Origin: Epiperipatus broadwayi
Taxonomy: Eukaryota > Onychophora > Udeonychophora > Euonychophora > Peripatidae
Reading direction: 5' to 3'
Assembly: GCA_028023455.1 (NCBI GenBank)
Contig: JAQFVV010006644.1
Span: 289,001 to 353,000 of the forward strand
Length of the DNA stretch: 64,000 nucleotides
This document shows positions 1-13,400 of the stretch, in pieces. A model generated the notes under the pieces. It saw only the letters and a list, made by a program, of their open reading frames with translations. It did no database searches and was not told where the DNA came from. Position 1 is the stretch's first letter. Each line of letters begins with the position of its first letter. The position numbers and the translations under genes were made by a program.

Positions 1-59
1 ATCAGTTCATTAGCAAATATACTCAGCTATCTCTCTATATAAATATGAAGGTAAATCAA

Positions 60-690
60 AAATTATCTGCATTCTGGCGCTAGACTGTATTTTAATCAAC
101 TTCCAAAAGAGACAAATACATTATTTGTCAATGTAATTGCCATTCTTTTCAATACCCTTTGGCCATATGTCAATAATTTAACACAGTCCTCTCATAGAAA
201 GTGTTTTAGGTTAATATGCAAGCCAAGAATGCACTTTGTATGGATTTTTTCAGGAGACCAAGTAAGTGATAATCTGATGGAGTAAGATCAGGGCTGCAGA
301 ATGCTACAATATTTCAAAATAAAGGTTTTTTGGATTGTTGACAATGTGGACAGCTGTATGCAAATGTGTATTGTCATGCAACAACCCAATACCCTTGGAT
401 AACAGTTATATGTGCTTTGTCTAAATTTTAAACTTCAGATCTTCAGTGAAAATCTCCCTGTAATGAGCACCGTTGATTGTTGAAACCTTTTTGCGATAAT
501 ATTTCAATATTGGCCTTTCAGAGAGTCATAAAAACTGTAAGCATCTATTTTTCAGTTGATGGCTGACATTTGAGCCTCTTGTTGGTCAACAATGTTTCCA
601 TTCCATACATAGCCATTTCCACTCAGGCTCATAGTGATAAATCCATGTTTATCATCACTTTTCACCTTTCATATATTATTGGTCCAAATT
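60..690 (-). pseudogene. mariner-like transposase relic (C-terminal half)
   Basis: Read on the minus strand, bases 258-301 encode FCSPDLTPSDYHLLG, the SPDL(A/T)PSDYHLF block that carries the third catalytic aspartate of mariner-family transposases. Further downstream, bases 122-164 encode WPKGIEKNGNYIDK, matching the usual C-terminal W-x-K-C-I-x-x-x-G-x-Y block. A weaker upstream stretch (about 600-690) resembles the DDxW region. The blocks are in different frames and are interrupted by stop codons, so this is a dead copy. Neither terminal inverted repeat was recognised and the N-terminal DNA-binding half is not visible. Mariner transposases cut and paste DNA at TA sites. I am fairly sure of the family, not of the boundaries. 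Confidence 0.72.
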
Positions 691-699
691 TTATTTGTA

Positions 700-2580
700 A
701 GCATTTTAACACTTTTCTTTGTGCTAATTTGTACTTATTTAGGTAACCATCTATTACAAACATTTTAAGTCCAAATCTGTCATGGAAGCCAGGTCTGATT
801 TGCAAATAATTTGATAGAAAATCAATTGCTACTCTCTATTCAACAAAATCAGTTCATATACACTCTCAACGTTGTCATTGTTAATGAACATGGATGGACA
901 TATTTATGGCTTGGCAACCTTCCTTAAATTTGTCTATACATTCATATAAACTTCTTTATGGACAAAATATTTTCTCCACTCTATGCACAAAATCTTTGAT
1001 AATTATTTTCAGACCTCAAAAAAATCACATTGTGTACTTCTCTTTCTTACATTTGAACTGATATAATATGTTCAAAACTTTATGTCAGTTATTGGGAAAA
1101 TAGTGACTACATTTGAAGTGTAATAAGACAGTGCAGCTAGAGGGTGATAATTTTTGACTCATCATTATATATATGAACAAGCATTTTTCACTACTTAATT
1201 TAAGTTACTGATTTTCAGAAGGCCATTTTGAAGAAGTTACAAATCAATGTTTTTCATTAGAGTTTTTAAAAGCCACATGACTTTCTACAGACAAAATTAT
1301 CTTATGTTTATTTAGAGAAAAATATGTTATATAATTTTCGAAAATAGATTTCAGTAAATTCTTTATCCAATTGTGGTCTTATTCAATATTAATGAAGACA
1401 AAATAAGAACTCCTAAATTTTGTTCAATTATCAAACCTTCCACTGCAAATTGAAGAAATTTATTAATTTATTACAGTCCTTCTGATCTATAGTTTTTTCA
1501 ACATTATTCAAACATATTTTCCATCAATCATCAATCTCATATGTAGTTTATTTCTAGTATCTTTAGCTTTTTTTATGACAAGTTAGAATTTCAATTTTTT
1601 ATTACTAAATATATGTCCTAGCTCAGTTAATAATGATGACAGCAATTCAAATTTTTATTTATATAGTTTGTTTTAAACCTCTCATTATTAATCTTTAAGT
1701 ACAATTTTCTATATATTACTATTTGTCTGTAGTCACTATTTTATTTCTCTATTTATTGTTTAATTTTTAGATATATAGAATAGAATCATATGCCAATTTT
1801 TCATTAAATAATTTAATTATTACAGTTGAAAACAATCACTTTAAATTTGTGATTAATGTTATTTATTATTTTTCATCCATATTAATAAATTTCGAATATA
1901 TAATTTTAATATTTCTTAATTAATTACATCATTCTTTTTTTTTCTACTTTTAAAATTCTACTAATTATATTAATTTTCTTTTTTTTGTAATTCGTTTTAA
2001 TCTTAATTTTTTGCTTTTATTTCATAATTCTACATTTTCTGCAGTTCTGATTATTATTCTTCAAAATCAACAATTTTAGCTGCAAATTTAAGTGACTGAA
2101 GTAATTTTCATTTTTTACACTTTATATATAACTACTGTCAAAACATTTTACACACTTTTTGTGTTGTAACCTATTATAAAAATATATTCTAAACCGATTA
2201 ATTGCAAAAAAAAAAAGAGTTTTGCCTACAGAATGTAAATATTATATGTAACAATCAAAATTTTGGTTATTTATTCAATGTCAATACTGTAATAACAATG
2301 TTATTTTATGTTATTAATATTTTATAGATTATGGTCACAAAAATTATTTCAATTCAACATTCATTATTTAAACACATAGTTTGCTTGCAAAAATGAATCT
2401 AGTGAATTATATTTATAAATGATAATATATTTCAGCATATTATTATAAACTGATATTTTATTGTTACAAAATATGTATTAGAATATAAATTCAAACTAAT
2501 AAAGTATGTTTTTTTTCCTTCTATATACGAGCAATATAACAATAATTATTTTATAGACTATATTTTCTAATATGTTTCTC
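700..2580. other. AT-rich intergenic stretch, no gene seen
   Basis: Homopolymeric A and T runs and short (TA)n patches with stops in all frames. I see no gene, RNA or recognisable repeat. The first 300 bases may be decayed mariner N-terminal sequence. Confidence 0.6.
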
Positions 2581-2593
2581 GATATCTTCTTAA

Positions 2594-2696
2594 ACAGGTA
2601 AAACTCTCCATACAGTAGTGCCACTCAGTGGAGAGTTTTACCTGTTTAATAATAGTTATGAGCAAGCATAAGAAATAGTGATCATGTGATATCTTC
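2594..2696. repeat. HR2 terminal hairpin relic
   Basis: A near-perfect hairpin: AAACAGGTAAAACTCTCC is followed 19 bases later by its inverse complement. Next comes a segment with GAGCAAGCATAAG and GTGATCATGTGAT. Both parts occur at the unit junctions of the HR2 repeats at 32.8 and 35.5-36.6 kb. It is therefore an HR2 deletion derivative keeping only the head (twice, inverted) and the tail. The ribozyme segment is absent. Confidence 0.7.
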
Positions 2697-2699
2697 TTG

Positions 2700-5600
2700 C
2701 ATTGATAGTCACTAATGCATTTTTAAAAGCCATGTGATGTATGTTTTTGTATGGTGTTAACTTTCTTATATAATTACTTTATTAATGGAAGCATTTATCT
2801 TGAATTCACTATATGATATGGGAAAATTTTTAATTTTTTTCACTAATATATTATTTCCATCTTAATTGAAGATTGGATTTATTGTAGGGTTTAAATTAAC
2901 ACTAGTAATAACAACTGATTTTTATCATTTTTTGATAATATTCCTTTAGATTTACTTCATAAATTTTATTAAACAATACTTGCTAAGTCATATGCAAATT
3001 GAATTATTAAAATTAAAATTTTGTTTTTATTTCTGATGAGTGTATATATATATATAATGATTTGTTTTAAAAATCTAATCCTAGATCATTTCAAATCCTA
3101 CATAAATTCAATTAATTTGTATCCAGCATATATATACCTTAAACAATAATAAGTTGTTTTGATCAATATCATTTGACAATATCTTAACATTATGTTATGA
3201 AGTTTCAAAGTATTTTTAATAAAGTCAAATGTCTTTTTATAATCTATAAAAGCAATATAAATAACAATATTTTATGCAACAAAATATGATTTTAATTAAA
3301 AAATAAATAATATTTAACCTGTTTACTGAGACTAAAAACTGCTATATCAATATGAATTTCTACATACAACATGCTTATGTTGACTTAATAAACAAACTTT
3401 AATGTGCATATTATTTTAAAAAAGAATATAAAAGAATAATTTTTGATTTGATTTCAGCAAAAATAATAATTTAAACATGATGCTTGAAAATAAAAAATAG
3501 AATTTACCTAGTTAATCTAATTCAATTTTTTTTTTATATACACTTATCATTTACTATTTTATTTATTTCATTAATTCATTATTATAAGTTAATTTAAAAG
3601 AAGTTATATAAAGACATAAAATTATTATTTTAATTTTCAAAAATTTGTTTAGAACAAGCATTTGGATATTGATAAAATAACAGAATTATATCTTTTATTA
3701 AGATTATTGGAATGTTATCACTATTTAATACATTCCATTCATAGAATGTCAACAAAACATAATCAATTTTTTAATATGTTTATCTTAGTCTAAGTACAAG
3801 GGATAACTTGATTTATAATCTGTGAATTTATAATTATAATCATGAATGCTTTTTAAATTTTTATAATCAATATTGAAATTATATTGTCTTCTAAATTATC
3901 ATCTAATAATAAAAAATAAAGAAGTAATTAGTAAATGGCAAAATTTATAATAAAATAGTTTAAATATTCTGGTTAAATCCTATTTTTTATTTTTCAAATA
4001 TTCATTTTAGATAACTTCTTGGAATCAAATTGAGGAATATTCAAGGATTTTTCATAACAGAGATCATTCTGAAAGTGCTTTACATAGATATTTACACCAA
4101 TACATGTTGTAGATAATAGTAATATAAAAACAGTCTTATGCTGTCAATTCATTAGATACATTTTTAGAAAGACATATCAGATAGTAGTTTAGTGAAGTTG
4201 TCAGTCATCCAGGGCATGATGTTTAGTCAGAAATTTGGCAACACTGCATTTCATTGGTAGCATTTAACAATAGATGCTGATCTAATAATGGCTTATAATC
4301 TGATATATAATTCCCTTTGAATTTTCATGAAAATAAGAAAAAAACATTAGTATAATATATGTTAGGCAAACACTCAGAAAAAGAAATTGATTTAGCAAAA
4401 CTTTTAAATTTTCTATCTATTATTTATTATTCTGCCTATCTTTTATTTTATACTCATTTATTTTAGCAGGCACAATTATTACCATTCTTAAAAATTCAGC
4501 TTCATATCTCATTTTTAGGATAAAAATTAAAATATTTTTTATTTTAAATGTCACACTACATTAATTATAAATCTTGTTAATATTTTTCATTTTGTATGCT
4601 GAAGGCATTTTTCTTTTTTTAATTTTGTTCTGAATAATAATAATTATACCATAATTATTATTAGTTCTGTTTTGGTTTTCTTTTTAGTTTCGTATATCTG
4701 ACATACAACATTTTCATCAAAATAATGTATGGTTTGCAATCAGTTTCATTGTATTTTTGAGCTTATACAAAAAAAAAATGAACTTCAAATTCAATATGCT
4801 TTATATCATAGTTAGCAAAATCTTATTATTTCAAGCAATAAAGAAGTCTTTATAAAATTACTTCATATTTCATGAGATATATAAAAAAAGTTGTGATGGC
4901 TTAATCATTATTCTACAAAGTTTGCAATGTACCTGTACCAATAAATAACAAACCTTCGATTTTCAGTTTGTGGATTTCCATGAACAAATTTATCACAATA
5001 TTATTTACCTAGCACTTTATTTAGCATTTCATTTCAACAAAAACATTTTTAAATGCTTACATACAACCAAATTCGACATTTCACCCTTCAATTTACTAAT
5101 AATAAATTTCTGAATTTCATTCACAACTTTATTAATAACTTTTTTGTAAATGAGATATTTATTTATTTATATAGCATAATGTATATAAATTGTAATAAAT
5201 TATAATAACTCTTTTATATTTTATTGAATATATACAAATAATTTAATAAATTTTCATTATCAAATATTCTTTGATTTACAACAAATATTTTGAGAATAAT
5301 TGACAATGGCAATTGCATGAGTTACAAGCAAAAAATACATTTTATTTCAGTTTATGTCTTTTTCCGTAATTCAGTGCTAATTACACATGTTTAATTTGGG
5401 TTTATAAAACACATCCCGTATACATAAGTTATTCTATTTTTATTTGAAACTTTGATTTCCTTGAACAGTTACATATTAGGTTAAATATCTCATTCCTAAA
5501 AAAATATGAAAAACATTACAATTGTGTTCTATGTTTCGTTGCAGGAAAATTATATGTCTCAACTAAAAATAAATAAGATATGCATAATACTCCAAAATAT

Positions 5601-8600
5601 ATAACTTTCAATTTTAATAAGAATAAAGTTATGATAATTAATTAAAAGAGTTGACTACTTATTATGGTTGTCTTAATGACAAATGCATACTTATAAGCAA
5701 TAACTACTAGATATTGAAGAAATGTTGCAATTTTTTATCAAACCTAACACTTACAACTCCATCGACTTGTGTCATGAAAGTATAATATTAGCCATTATTA
5801 GATTTCTGCTTAGATTTTGAGGATGCTTGAATTTTAGCAATGAATAGATCATCATGTATAACTACCTGAATAATTCCAGATCTTGAATTACTGTTCTGAA
5901 CATAATTTAATGGCTTTAACTTATGCTTGACATTTTTAAATAGACTTCTATTTTATAATCAGCTCCCTAACTGACTGCAAATTTATACTGGCTATTTGCC
6001 TGTTTATGCTACTAGATGTTTGCTTACATTGTTATTGGACCACTGATCATTTGTATCCAATCTGGGTAACTTTATAATTTGGACAAGTCCAATATAGTCC
6101 ACAATACATACCACAATGATGTTCTTACATAGAATATACTAAACATTATGTCCACAATGTACCAGACTGATTTGATATTTATAGCAATTTCAGCTTCTAG
6201 TTTTCTAACATGTAAGACCATTAATTTATTAACTTTCATTTTGTTTCTTTTTCAAATTATCTATTAACATCATCTAATTTTTTTTTAAAAAAAATATAAA
6301 TCAGCATTATGAAATATTTGATTGATGGCATAAAAATTTATAGATGATAACTGAGTATCAATTTAAAAATGGGAAAAATTTTAACTTCATCATATTTTGT
6401 TCACTATTTTGCCTCCCTTTGCAAAAGATTATACCTGTTACAAAATTCAACTAGTGTCTATATAAAACTAATCCAGAGTTTCCTTGTTATCTGATTCATT
6501 TATCACTTTTTATTTTTAACTTATTATATTTTTTGATATTTTCTATTGGCTGAGTTTTATTATCCAAATTATATGAATATCTAATATTATTTAGAGTATA
6601 TTGTTTTGTTACAGATATGAAAAGCAATATATCTTTAGTATTATTTTATAATTCTAGTCAATCTATGTAGCACCCAATCATATAATTATTTTTCTATACT
6701 GTCTATTTTTATTAACCCATATAGTTTATGTTTTGCCCAACTGTGTCCTTTATTTTCTCCTTTATGTTTTGCAATTTTAGTGCTCATCTTTTGGATTTTT
6801 TTTTTCTCTCTAAATTTTTTGAATTATTTTTTTTTAATTTTTCAAGTTTGCTTTTATTTTTGAAATATCCTTACTCCCATTTTTTTTAATTTATCCGTTT
6901 TACTTCTGTACTCATTCTTATTTTTTAAATCTCTTTTTCAGATTGCCCTGCATTTTTTTGGCTGATTTAGTTTCTTTTTTATCTTATTTTTTGTTTTAAA
7001 ATCTTCTTTGTTTCTTTATAATGCCTTTCCCCCCCTTCCCTTAAATTTCTTTATTCTTCCTTTTAACTACTTTATTAAATCTTTTTGCAATATATATATT
7101 TTGTTTTGATTTTACAAAGTATTTAAAAATAAAAAATAATTTAAAATGTTAAAATTATAAACAAAATGTGAATATTTTTATTGTTTTACTAATTTAAAAA
7201 ACTGAATAATGTAGCATATTTAAATCTCAAATTACATCGGAAAAGTAGTTCAATTTAAAGCTAAATGTAGTCTAGTTGTTAAATATTATATATATAATTT
7301 TAAATAAAAACAATATATATTTACAAATTTAACTTCTTCATAGTTTAGACTTTTAATGGCATTCATGGATCAAGTTATTTCTTCACATAATTATCTTTAC
7401 TACTAATGCAATTTTAATAAGAATAAAAGTTTCATCTATTGACCAAAAAATAATAATTAAAATTAAAACTTTTTTGTAAATAAATTTACAACTACCACTA
7501 TGAAATCTGAAATATTTAGGACTGAACATCAAGGGATATAACAATACTATTTTCCAAAATACTTTAGAAGAATTTATTACTATAAAAACATATATATTTT
7601 TAATTAAATATCTTTAATACATTTTATAATTTAAAACTTTTAATATAAAATTACTCACCGTTGTATAAATCTTACATTTATATCTCATAAATAACAAACA
7701 GTTGCCAAATAATATTTTTTAATATATATTTTATTCCTGTCTTTAGAAGTAATGAAAAAAATAAAAAAATAAATCAGTTTTAATTAGATAAAATGCACAA
7801 GCCATTCAAAATTAAATACTCTTTTTAAATATTTAATTCATTTATTATTAAACCAATGCTCATACAATCCTTTTTCAACAGGTAACAGTTTCCATTGTCC
7901 CAGTAGTCTTTCTCAGAACTACAAAATATATACAAACCATATATAAATTACATACATATACCCAAACTATATATATATATATATACACACACACAAATGA
8001 TCAAACATTTATTATGTTTTAATGTTAGTAAAAAATAGTAAGTTTAAACTGTAAAATAAAGATAATAAAAATGCAGTTTTACAGCATGTGCATGCATATA
8101 TATGTATGCATATATATAAATTATTAGCAGGCATTGAAATTGAGTAGGTAATCATAATTTCAGAAAGAAGCTATAAATACCAAGAATAAAAACTGAAAAT
8201 TTTTTTTGCAATTTTTTATACAAATCATTTTGAAAACCCTCAATATTTTTATTATATGGCATACAATTCCTTTGTTTCTTGATATTTTTTAACCTTTTAA
8301 GCAGCAAACCTTAAAGAAAAGCTTCAACATATTGACAAATTTCAGTTTCCCTTTGTGTTATATTTCCAATAATCCCAATGAAAGAAATCACATTGCATCT
8401 CTTTAAAAAAAAAATTGAAATCATCTTTATAATGTGAAAATGTTTGCATTTTCTATAAAAAACAGTATGGAATTTAACAAATTTATAATAGCTATTGAAA
8501 TTTGGCATAAGTAGTTGTTACTTCAAAATAAACATTAAATATTTTTAATGATGTTTGGAATAGAGTTAATTTTAATATAATTTATATTTTAGCATAACAA

Positions 8601-8990
8601 CATACGTTTTTGTATATGTACAATAATTACATTCTGATTACTAGCTATTAGATAACTTATACAATGTTATTGCTTTGAATATAGAAGCATACAAGTTTTT
8701 TAATAAAAATATTTCTACCTATGTAAAATGTGATAATAAATTCATGTAGTGTACAAAAACTCAATTCTAGCAGACTGAATAAATTCAGAGTCAATACCAT
8801 TATTTCCATTAATTTTGAGGACTACTGACTATTCCTAACTTGTGGTAAAAAGTTAGAACAAATATTTTAATATGATGAAATTTTCAATTTGATAATAAAT
8901 TATTTCTCTACATTTTTGGAATCTAGTGTTGAAACATAAGTATTGATAAATTGTTTAAAGGTCTAGTTGAGCAAAATAATTTTAATATTT
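2700..8990. other. long AT-rich stretch with simple repeats, no gene seen
   Basis: No coding exon, RNA gene or known element can be supported. It holds scattered (TA)n, a pyrimidine-rich region around 6.78-7.09 kb with T and C runs (including CCCCCCC near 7.03 kb), and a mixed (TA)/(CA)/(GCATA) microsatellite cluster near 7.92-8.13 kb. A splice-donor-like CGGTGAGT on the minus strand near 7.66 kb lacks a convincing exon. Confidence 0.55.
7921..8125. repeat. microsatellite cluster (TA)n(CA)n and TGCATA-type
   Basis: A run of TATATA leading into ACACACACAC at 7.97-8.0 kb, followed at 8.08-8.12 kb by alternating purine-pyrimidine GTGCATGCATATATATGTAT. Such alternating tracts are prone to slippage and cruciform or Z-form structure. 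No adjoining gene. Confidence 0.75.
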
Positions 8991-8999
8991 ATAGGCCTT

Positions 9000-9164
9000 T
9001 ATAATTACTTAATTAGAAAGCACTTTACACAGAATAGTGGCTAATAAAAACCAACTGCCCCAGGCCCAAGAGTTAAAGTAAAACTGTTAACTTTTGACTT
9101 GGAGCAGTTGGCTTTCATTAATTACTGTTCTAAGTAAAGTGCTTTATAATTAAGTAATTATAAA
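9000..9164. mobile_element. short hairpin MITE (TA-ended)
   Basis: About 80 bp arms in inverted orientation: the left end TATAATTACTTAATTAGAAA, running into GCACTTTAC, is mirrored by GTAAAGTGCTTTATAATTAA at the right. The loop holds CAACTGCC/GCAGTTGG complementary blocks. Length about 164 bp, no coding capacity, terminal TA. This is the form of a miniature inverted-repeat element of the TA-inserting (Tc1/mariner-like) class. The superfamily is inferred from the ends only. Confidence 0.7.
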
Positions 9165-9691
9165 TGGATAACTTCACACACACACACACATATATATATA
9201 TATAATATTTGTATGAGCATGTATATAAGTTGGCCAAAATCAGTAATTTACATTTGCTTTTCCATCTTATAATATATTAAGAATATTATTAAATAAATAA
9301 TTGAAAATAAATTATTTTATAATTTAATATTTATGTTATTAGGAAAGGAAGATCTATCTAGGACTTGAATTTAAAGTGAAATAATGACATATTCTGATTT
9401 TTACATTTTAAAAAATCTTATTAATATTTGATAAATATGCTTAATTGTCATTTTTCATTAATATACTTAATAATTTCAAGAATATATGATACAAATTAAA
9501 TTGTACATAAGTTTAATGCCTTGAAGTCTGTTTTATTTGAGAATTTGCTTTCCAAAAAAAATGTACAATTTACTCTCTTTGGAAATGAGTTTTATTCAAA
9601 ACAATAATGTTAATCTCAAATCTAATCAATTTCTTATTTAAAAATGCTATTCCTCTTTATAGTTCTTCTTAAACTAGGCTTGTACATTTAA

Positions 9692-9692
<1 letters not shown>

Positions 9693-9752
<60 letters not shown>

Positions 9753-9760
9753 TATATAAT
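9693..9760. repeat. (TA)n microsatellite
   Basis: Over 60 bases of almost pure TA alternation preceded by AATGCA. Simple repeat; no function can be inferred. Confidence 0.9.
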
Positions 9761-10423
9761 CCACAAGAATGATTGCTATTATGTCTTTGTCACTATTTTA
9801 CATATATTTTTTACCACTTTGATGAATTGTCCACTATATTCAGGACTTCACTAGCTTGTATAAAACAATCACTTATAATCTAATGTATGTAGAATCCATC
9901 CTTGTAGTAGGTATGAAGATCTCTAAGTAGAGTTATTCAAACGTACAATCATTTTTCAAGTTGAAAGTTTTTATTAAATCCAATTCCAAAATTAATAAAG
10001 GATTCTTGGTATGTTAAATTTGTCTTTATCTTTGCTTTCTCAATGCTGATAAATTAAAGAGAAATAAAGAAGAAAAGGATTGAAATTAGAATTATGCATG
10101 CAGTCAAGTGTTGTTCAACATATCCACAATCTTGTCAGCATTAATACTGAAAGATGACTGATAGTAAATAAATTTATGAGGTCTAGGTCCAGTGCTAAAT
10201 TAATGAATAGAAAATAAAAGAAAGAATAACAAAGGAGCCAATAAAGTCTTTTCATATAGAAATAGTATCTAATTAATAGCTCTAACAATTTATTCTACAT
10301 TGGAATATGATAGAATCTTCAACACACATTGCTTAATAGTTATTCTCAATTAATTCTCATATCTCTGAGGTCTTGTAGACTTCAATAATAGAATTATTTA
10401 AACATCTGATCCCCTACTTATAT

Positions 10424-10985
10424 ATATATAATACATATTTTGCAGCTTCATCCGTGTTAAAATTTTTTAAATATTCCGACATTTCGACTTGGTCACACAA
10501 GTCATCCACTGGGTGATAAAAGGTAGAAAGACACTGATTTGAATAAACGTTAAAGTTCCACCAATAGCAAAAATGTTTTTTAAAAAAATCTTTCCAAATG
10601 GAGGAAGTTTGCATGTATCATCTCGCTTATTGATACAATCTGGTCTTTTAAGTATCTCAATGGCTTCTCTAATTTTGCACTGGTAGAGATTATCACATCT
10701 GGATATGATACTGGTACTAAAAAAATAAATTTTATGACCTGAATCTATAGTATGGAGTGATATTGATGATGATGATGAGTGTTTTTAACTGCATTAGCAT
10801 GCTCATCTCTCCTAACACTGATGTGATGATTACTCATACCTATGTAAGAAGCTTTACAATTTTTACATGAGATTTGATAAACATCATGAGATTCAAGAGG
10901 GATTGAATCCTTAGGCTTGGTTATTATATTGCTGATCTTTTAATGAGTAGAAAATGCTGTATCTATATTATAGCGTTTTAATATA
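10424..10985 (-). pseudogene. Penelope-like element 3' end with GIY-YIG domain (copy a)
   Basis: Minus-strand reading gives a C-terminal GIY-YIG endonuclease region: VYQISCKNCKASYIGMSN followed by HISVRRDEHANAV and later ISRCDNLYQCKIREAIEIL. The VYQ..YIG pair and the R-R-D-E-H block are the hallmarks of the endonuclease that PLEs carry behind their telomerase-like reverse transcriptase. At least one in-frame stop lies upstream (after FSTH). The coding part runs into the PLE terminal repeat at 10424-10600 (ATTTTGC..CATCCGTGTTAAAA and CGACTTGGTCACACAAGTC). The RT domain is missing, so this is a 5'-truncated insertion, the usual state of PLE copies. Confidence 0.85.
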
Positions 10986-11299
10986 TATATATAAACACTG
11001 AAATACAATAGGAATTTTCATGTAATAATCTTAAGTTTCAGCTAGGATCAACTAAACAAATAATAATTAAAATGAGCAAAGATAACTAAAACCACACTAC
11101 CTATTAATAACAAAATACTTTTTTTTTTTACTTTCATTGAATCAAAAGAACATTTAAGATAGCAAAAAGTAGAATTAATATTAAATTACATGGTTCAGCT
11201 ATTATAACTGATTTTTTAACTGGTTGTTACCCATTTAACTTCATAGCCAAAATTTTAATTTAGATTATTTCAATATTTACATTGAAAAATCTTTAAATT

Positions 11300-11606
11300 A
11301 ATATATATCATACCCAGATGTGATAATTTCTACAGTGCAAAATTAGAGAAGCCATTGAGATACTTAAAAGGCCAGGTTGTGTCAATAAGCGAGATGATAC
11401 ATACAAACTTCCTCCTATTTGGAAAGATTTTTTTTAAAAAAACATTCTTAATTTAAAATTTTTGCTATTGGTGGATCTTTAACGTTTTTTTCAAATCAGT
11501 GATTGTAGCGCCTCTACAACAGTCTTTCTACCTTTTATCGCCCAGTGGATATATCTATATTTAAATTTTTTAACACGGATGAACCCGCAAAATAAGATTT
11601 TATATA
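11300..11606 (+). pseudogene. Penelope-like element 3' end (copy b, opposite strand)
   Basis: Carries the same 3' sequence as the 10.4 kb copy on the opposite strand: AGATGTGATAATTTCTACAG, the AATTAGAGAAGCCATTGAGA stretch, then the pLTR with CCCAGTGGAT and TTAACACGGATGAACCCGC. Only the last part of the endonuclease and the terminal repeat remain; part of the terminal repeat (the ACTTGTGTGACCAAGTCGAAA hairpin) is deleted. Copies a and b face away from a ~300 bp AT-rich spacer and together form an imperfect inverted pair. Confidence 0.78.
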
Positions 11607-11619
11607 TATTAAAAGGAAT

Positions 11620-12440
11620 ATCAAGTGTTAAAGAGTTTTTAGATTCATCCTTATATTGGTTATTTATTCTTAATAGTACAAAGTTTTTGTTGTATCTCAT
11701 AGCTTTTTGTCAGAGTAATTTAGATACCTCAGTACGAGTACTTCTAAAATAATAGGCATAAATAAACCTAGTGTTTATTACATATATATGTATATAAAAT
11801 GAGATTAACTAGTATTCAGTTTTTTTTATGTTAGTTATAAATATCTTTCAATTATCCATTCGATATTGAAAACTTCTCCTTTCTAGTAAAATATCAAAGA
11901 AAAAAAGCATGCTTTAATAAGCTTCAGATGAGTAAATTATTGTATTATTAGCCGTCTGCTAACACGTCTTAAATTGGAGCTATTTCAGTCAGAAATAAAT
12001 TTAATTCGACATTAGATGTTCCTTCATTCATGATTTTCTTTTCCCTAGATAAAATAAATTCTTAACTTCACACTTTTTTTCTCATTTATTTTAAAGCTTT
12101 TGATCGAAGTATGTTTTAAAACACGCTAATATATTATATGCGCACATATATATATAATTCTATACGCTCTGTAGATAAAGATAAGTTGCAAATAAGATTT
12201 TAATAATCTCTCTTCACTCTAATTAAAAAAAAAAACATATATCACAAAGTTAATTCATAGCTGCTTAGGGATGATTTGATAATTTTGCCGCAATTAGTTT
12301 ATACTCAAGCTGAAATTTTTTAGAGAAAGGTATCTATCTCTCATTTGCTGTTCAAGAATATCTCACACTGATGTTCAGTAATAATTAGATAATATATTTG
12401 GAAAAGAATGTGAGAGGTGTACAACTTTAATTTCAGGTTT
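11620..12440. other. AT-rich sequence with above-background CpG, no gene proven
   Basis: Compared with the flanks this stretch, continuing to about 12.56 kb, keeps many CpG sites (GTACGAG, GCCGTC, ACACGTC, TCGAC, GATCGAAG, GCGCAC, ACGCTC, CTCGAGG, ATCGATC). That could mark an unmethylated or recently inserted segment, or a decayed element. I see no assigned feature other than the possible exon at its right end. Confidence 0.35.
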
Positions 12441-12449
12441 GTTAAATTA

Positions 12450-12541
12450 TTATTTGTCTGTGTGATCTATATAAATTAAAGCCTTGTCATCTCGAGGAAT
12501 AACTTTGCATCCAGAAACAACGTTTGTAACATGGAATCGAT
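12450..12541 (-). CDS. possible terminal coding exon, unidentified
   Basis: On the minus strand a 3' splice-site-like CATTTTCAG is followed by an open frame of 29 codons ending in TAA: RFHVTNVVSGCKVIPRDDKA then LIYIDHTDK. Amino-acid composition is balanced, unlike the F/I/K/N/Y-rich chance frames elsewhere here, and the segment has several CpG sites and a higher G+C content. Two bases (AT) would complete a split codon. I do not recognise the family. It could be a last exon, a fragment of a mobile-element protein, or chance. No partner exon with matching phase has been proven. Confidence 0.28.
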
Positions 12542-12559
12542 CTGAAAATGTTTAAATAT

Positions 12560-13400
12560 TCTGAAATTGTGATATAATCATATTAAATAATGATTAAAAA
12601 CAAAACATATAACTGTATGGCTGTAGAAATAATGATAGCTTTACCACCATATTAAAAAATTTCGATCTAGTTGATAATCAATCTTTTTATAATTATTATC
12701 ATTATTAAAGATGCTTTGCTAAGGTTTTAAACTAAATCCTAAGTGATTTCTAAATAAGAAAGAAACTTTGTGAGGTGTATGAAAATAATAAGAAAGTCTT
12801 CCAGAAAGATGTGGAAAGAAAAAAAAAGCAACAAGATTAAATTTGATCAGATTCATTCATTTTATCGTGCATTAATAATAGTGAAAAATATATATATTTG
12901 GTGTGTGTTAATTTTACAAGTATCTTCTCAAATGACATTCAAAAAGGTTTTGTTTTTCTATTTATGTCTTTTTTATTTTAAATATTTAACAGAATGTGAC
13001 CCAATTTCTCTTCTAAAATGTATTTTCAAAATCTCTGACACATTTCTTATTTTTGTAAATATATTCAATACAGTTCTTAATTAAACAAGCATTTATACAA
13101 ACACGCACACACACAGACATATATTATACAAATCTTTATGCTTGTGTAAGATCTATTGTCAAAAGATATTTAGAGAAGATAAATTTTCAAAAAAAGATTG
13201 TGAACAATTGTTTAATTAATATCATTTTTCTTCTATACATACTTTGACGGTTTCAACATTTTAAAATTTTAAAACCAAACACATGCGATAAATATAAATA
13301 GTATAAAAAGAGTTAAAGTTGTTTGCTAAATGGATATATGCAATCAAATGAATTTCTCATTACTAAAAGCTAAAAATTAATGTGGAACGCTATGTTGGTC
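12560..13400. other. AT-rich intergenic stretch
   Basis: No supported feature. A 104-codon open frame on the plus strand here (12770-13084) is F/I/K/N-rich, lacks any motif and is best read as chance in AT-rich sequence. Microsatellite-like (CA)n lies near 13.10 kb. Confidence 0.55.

Noticed and set aside
7640-7690. Minus-strand CGGTGAGT donor near 7.66 kb
   Set aside because: No open exon precedes it in any frame and composition is background.
12770-13084. 104-codon plus-strand open frame
   Set aside because: Composition is dominated by residues encoded by A/T-rich codons and there is no domain, splice or homology signal.
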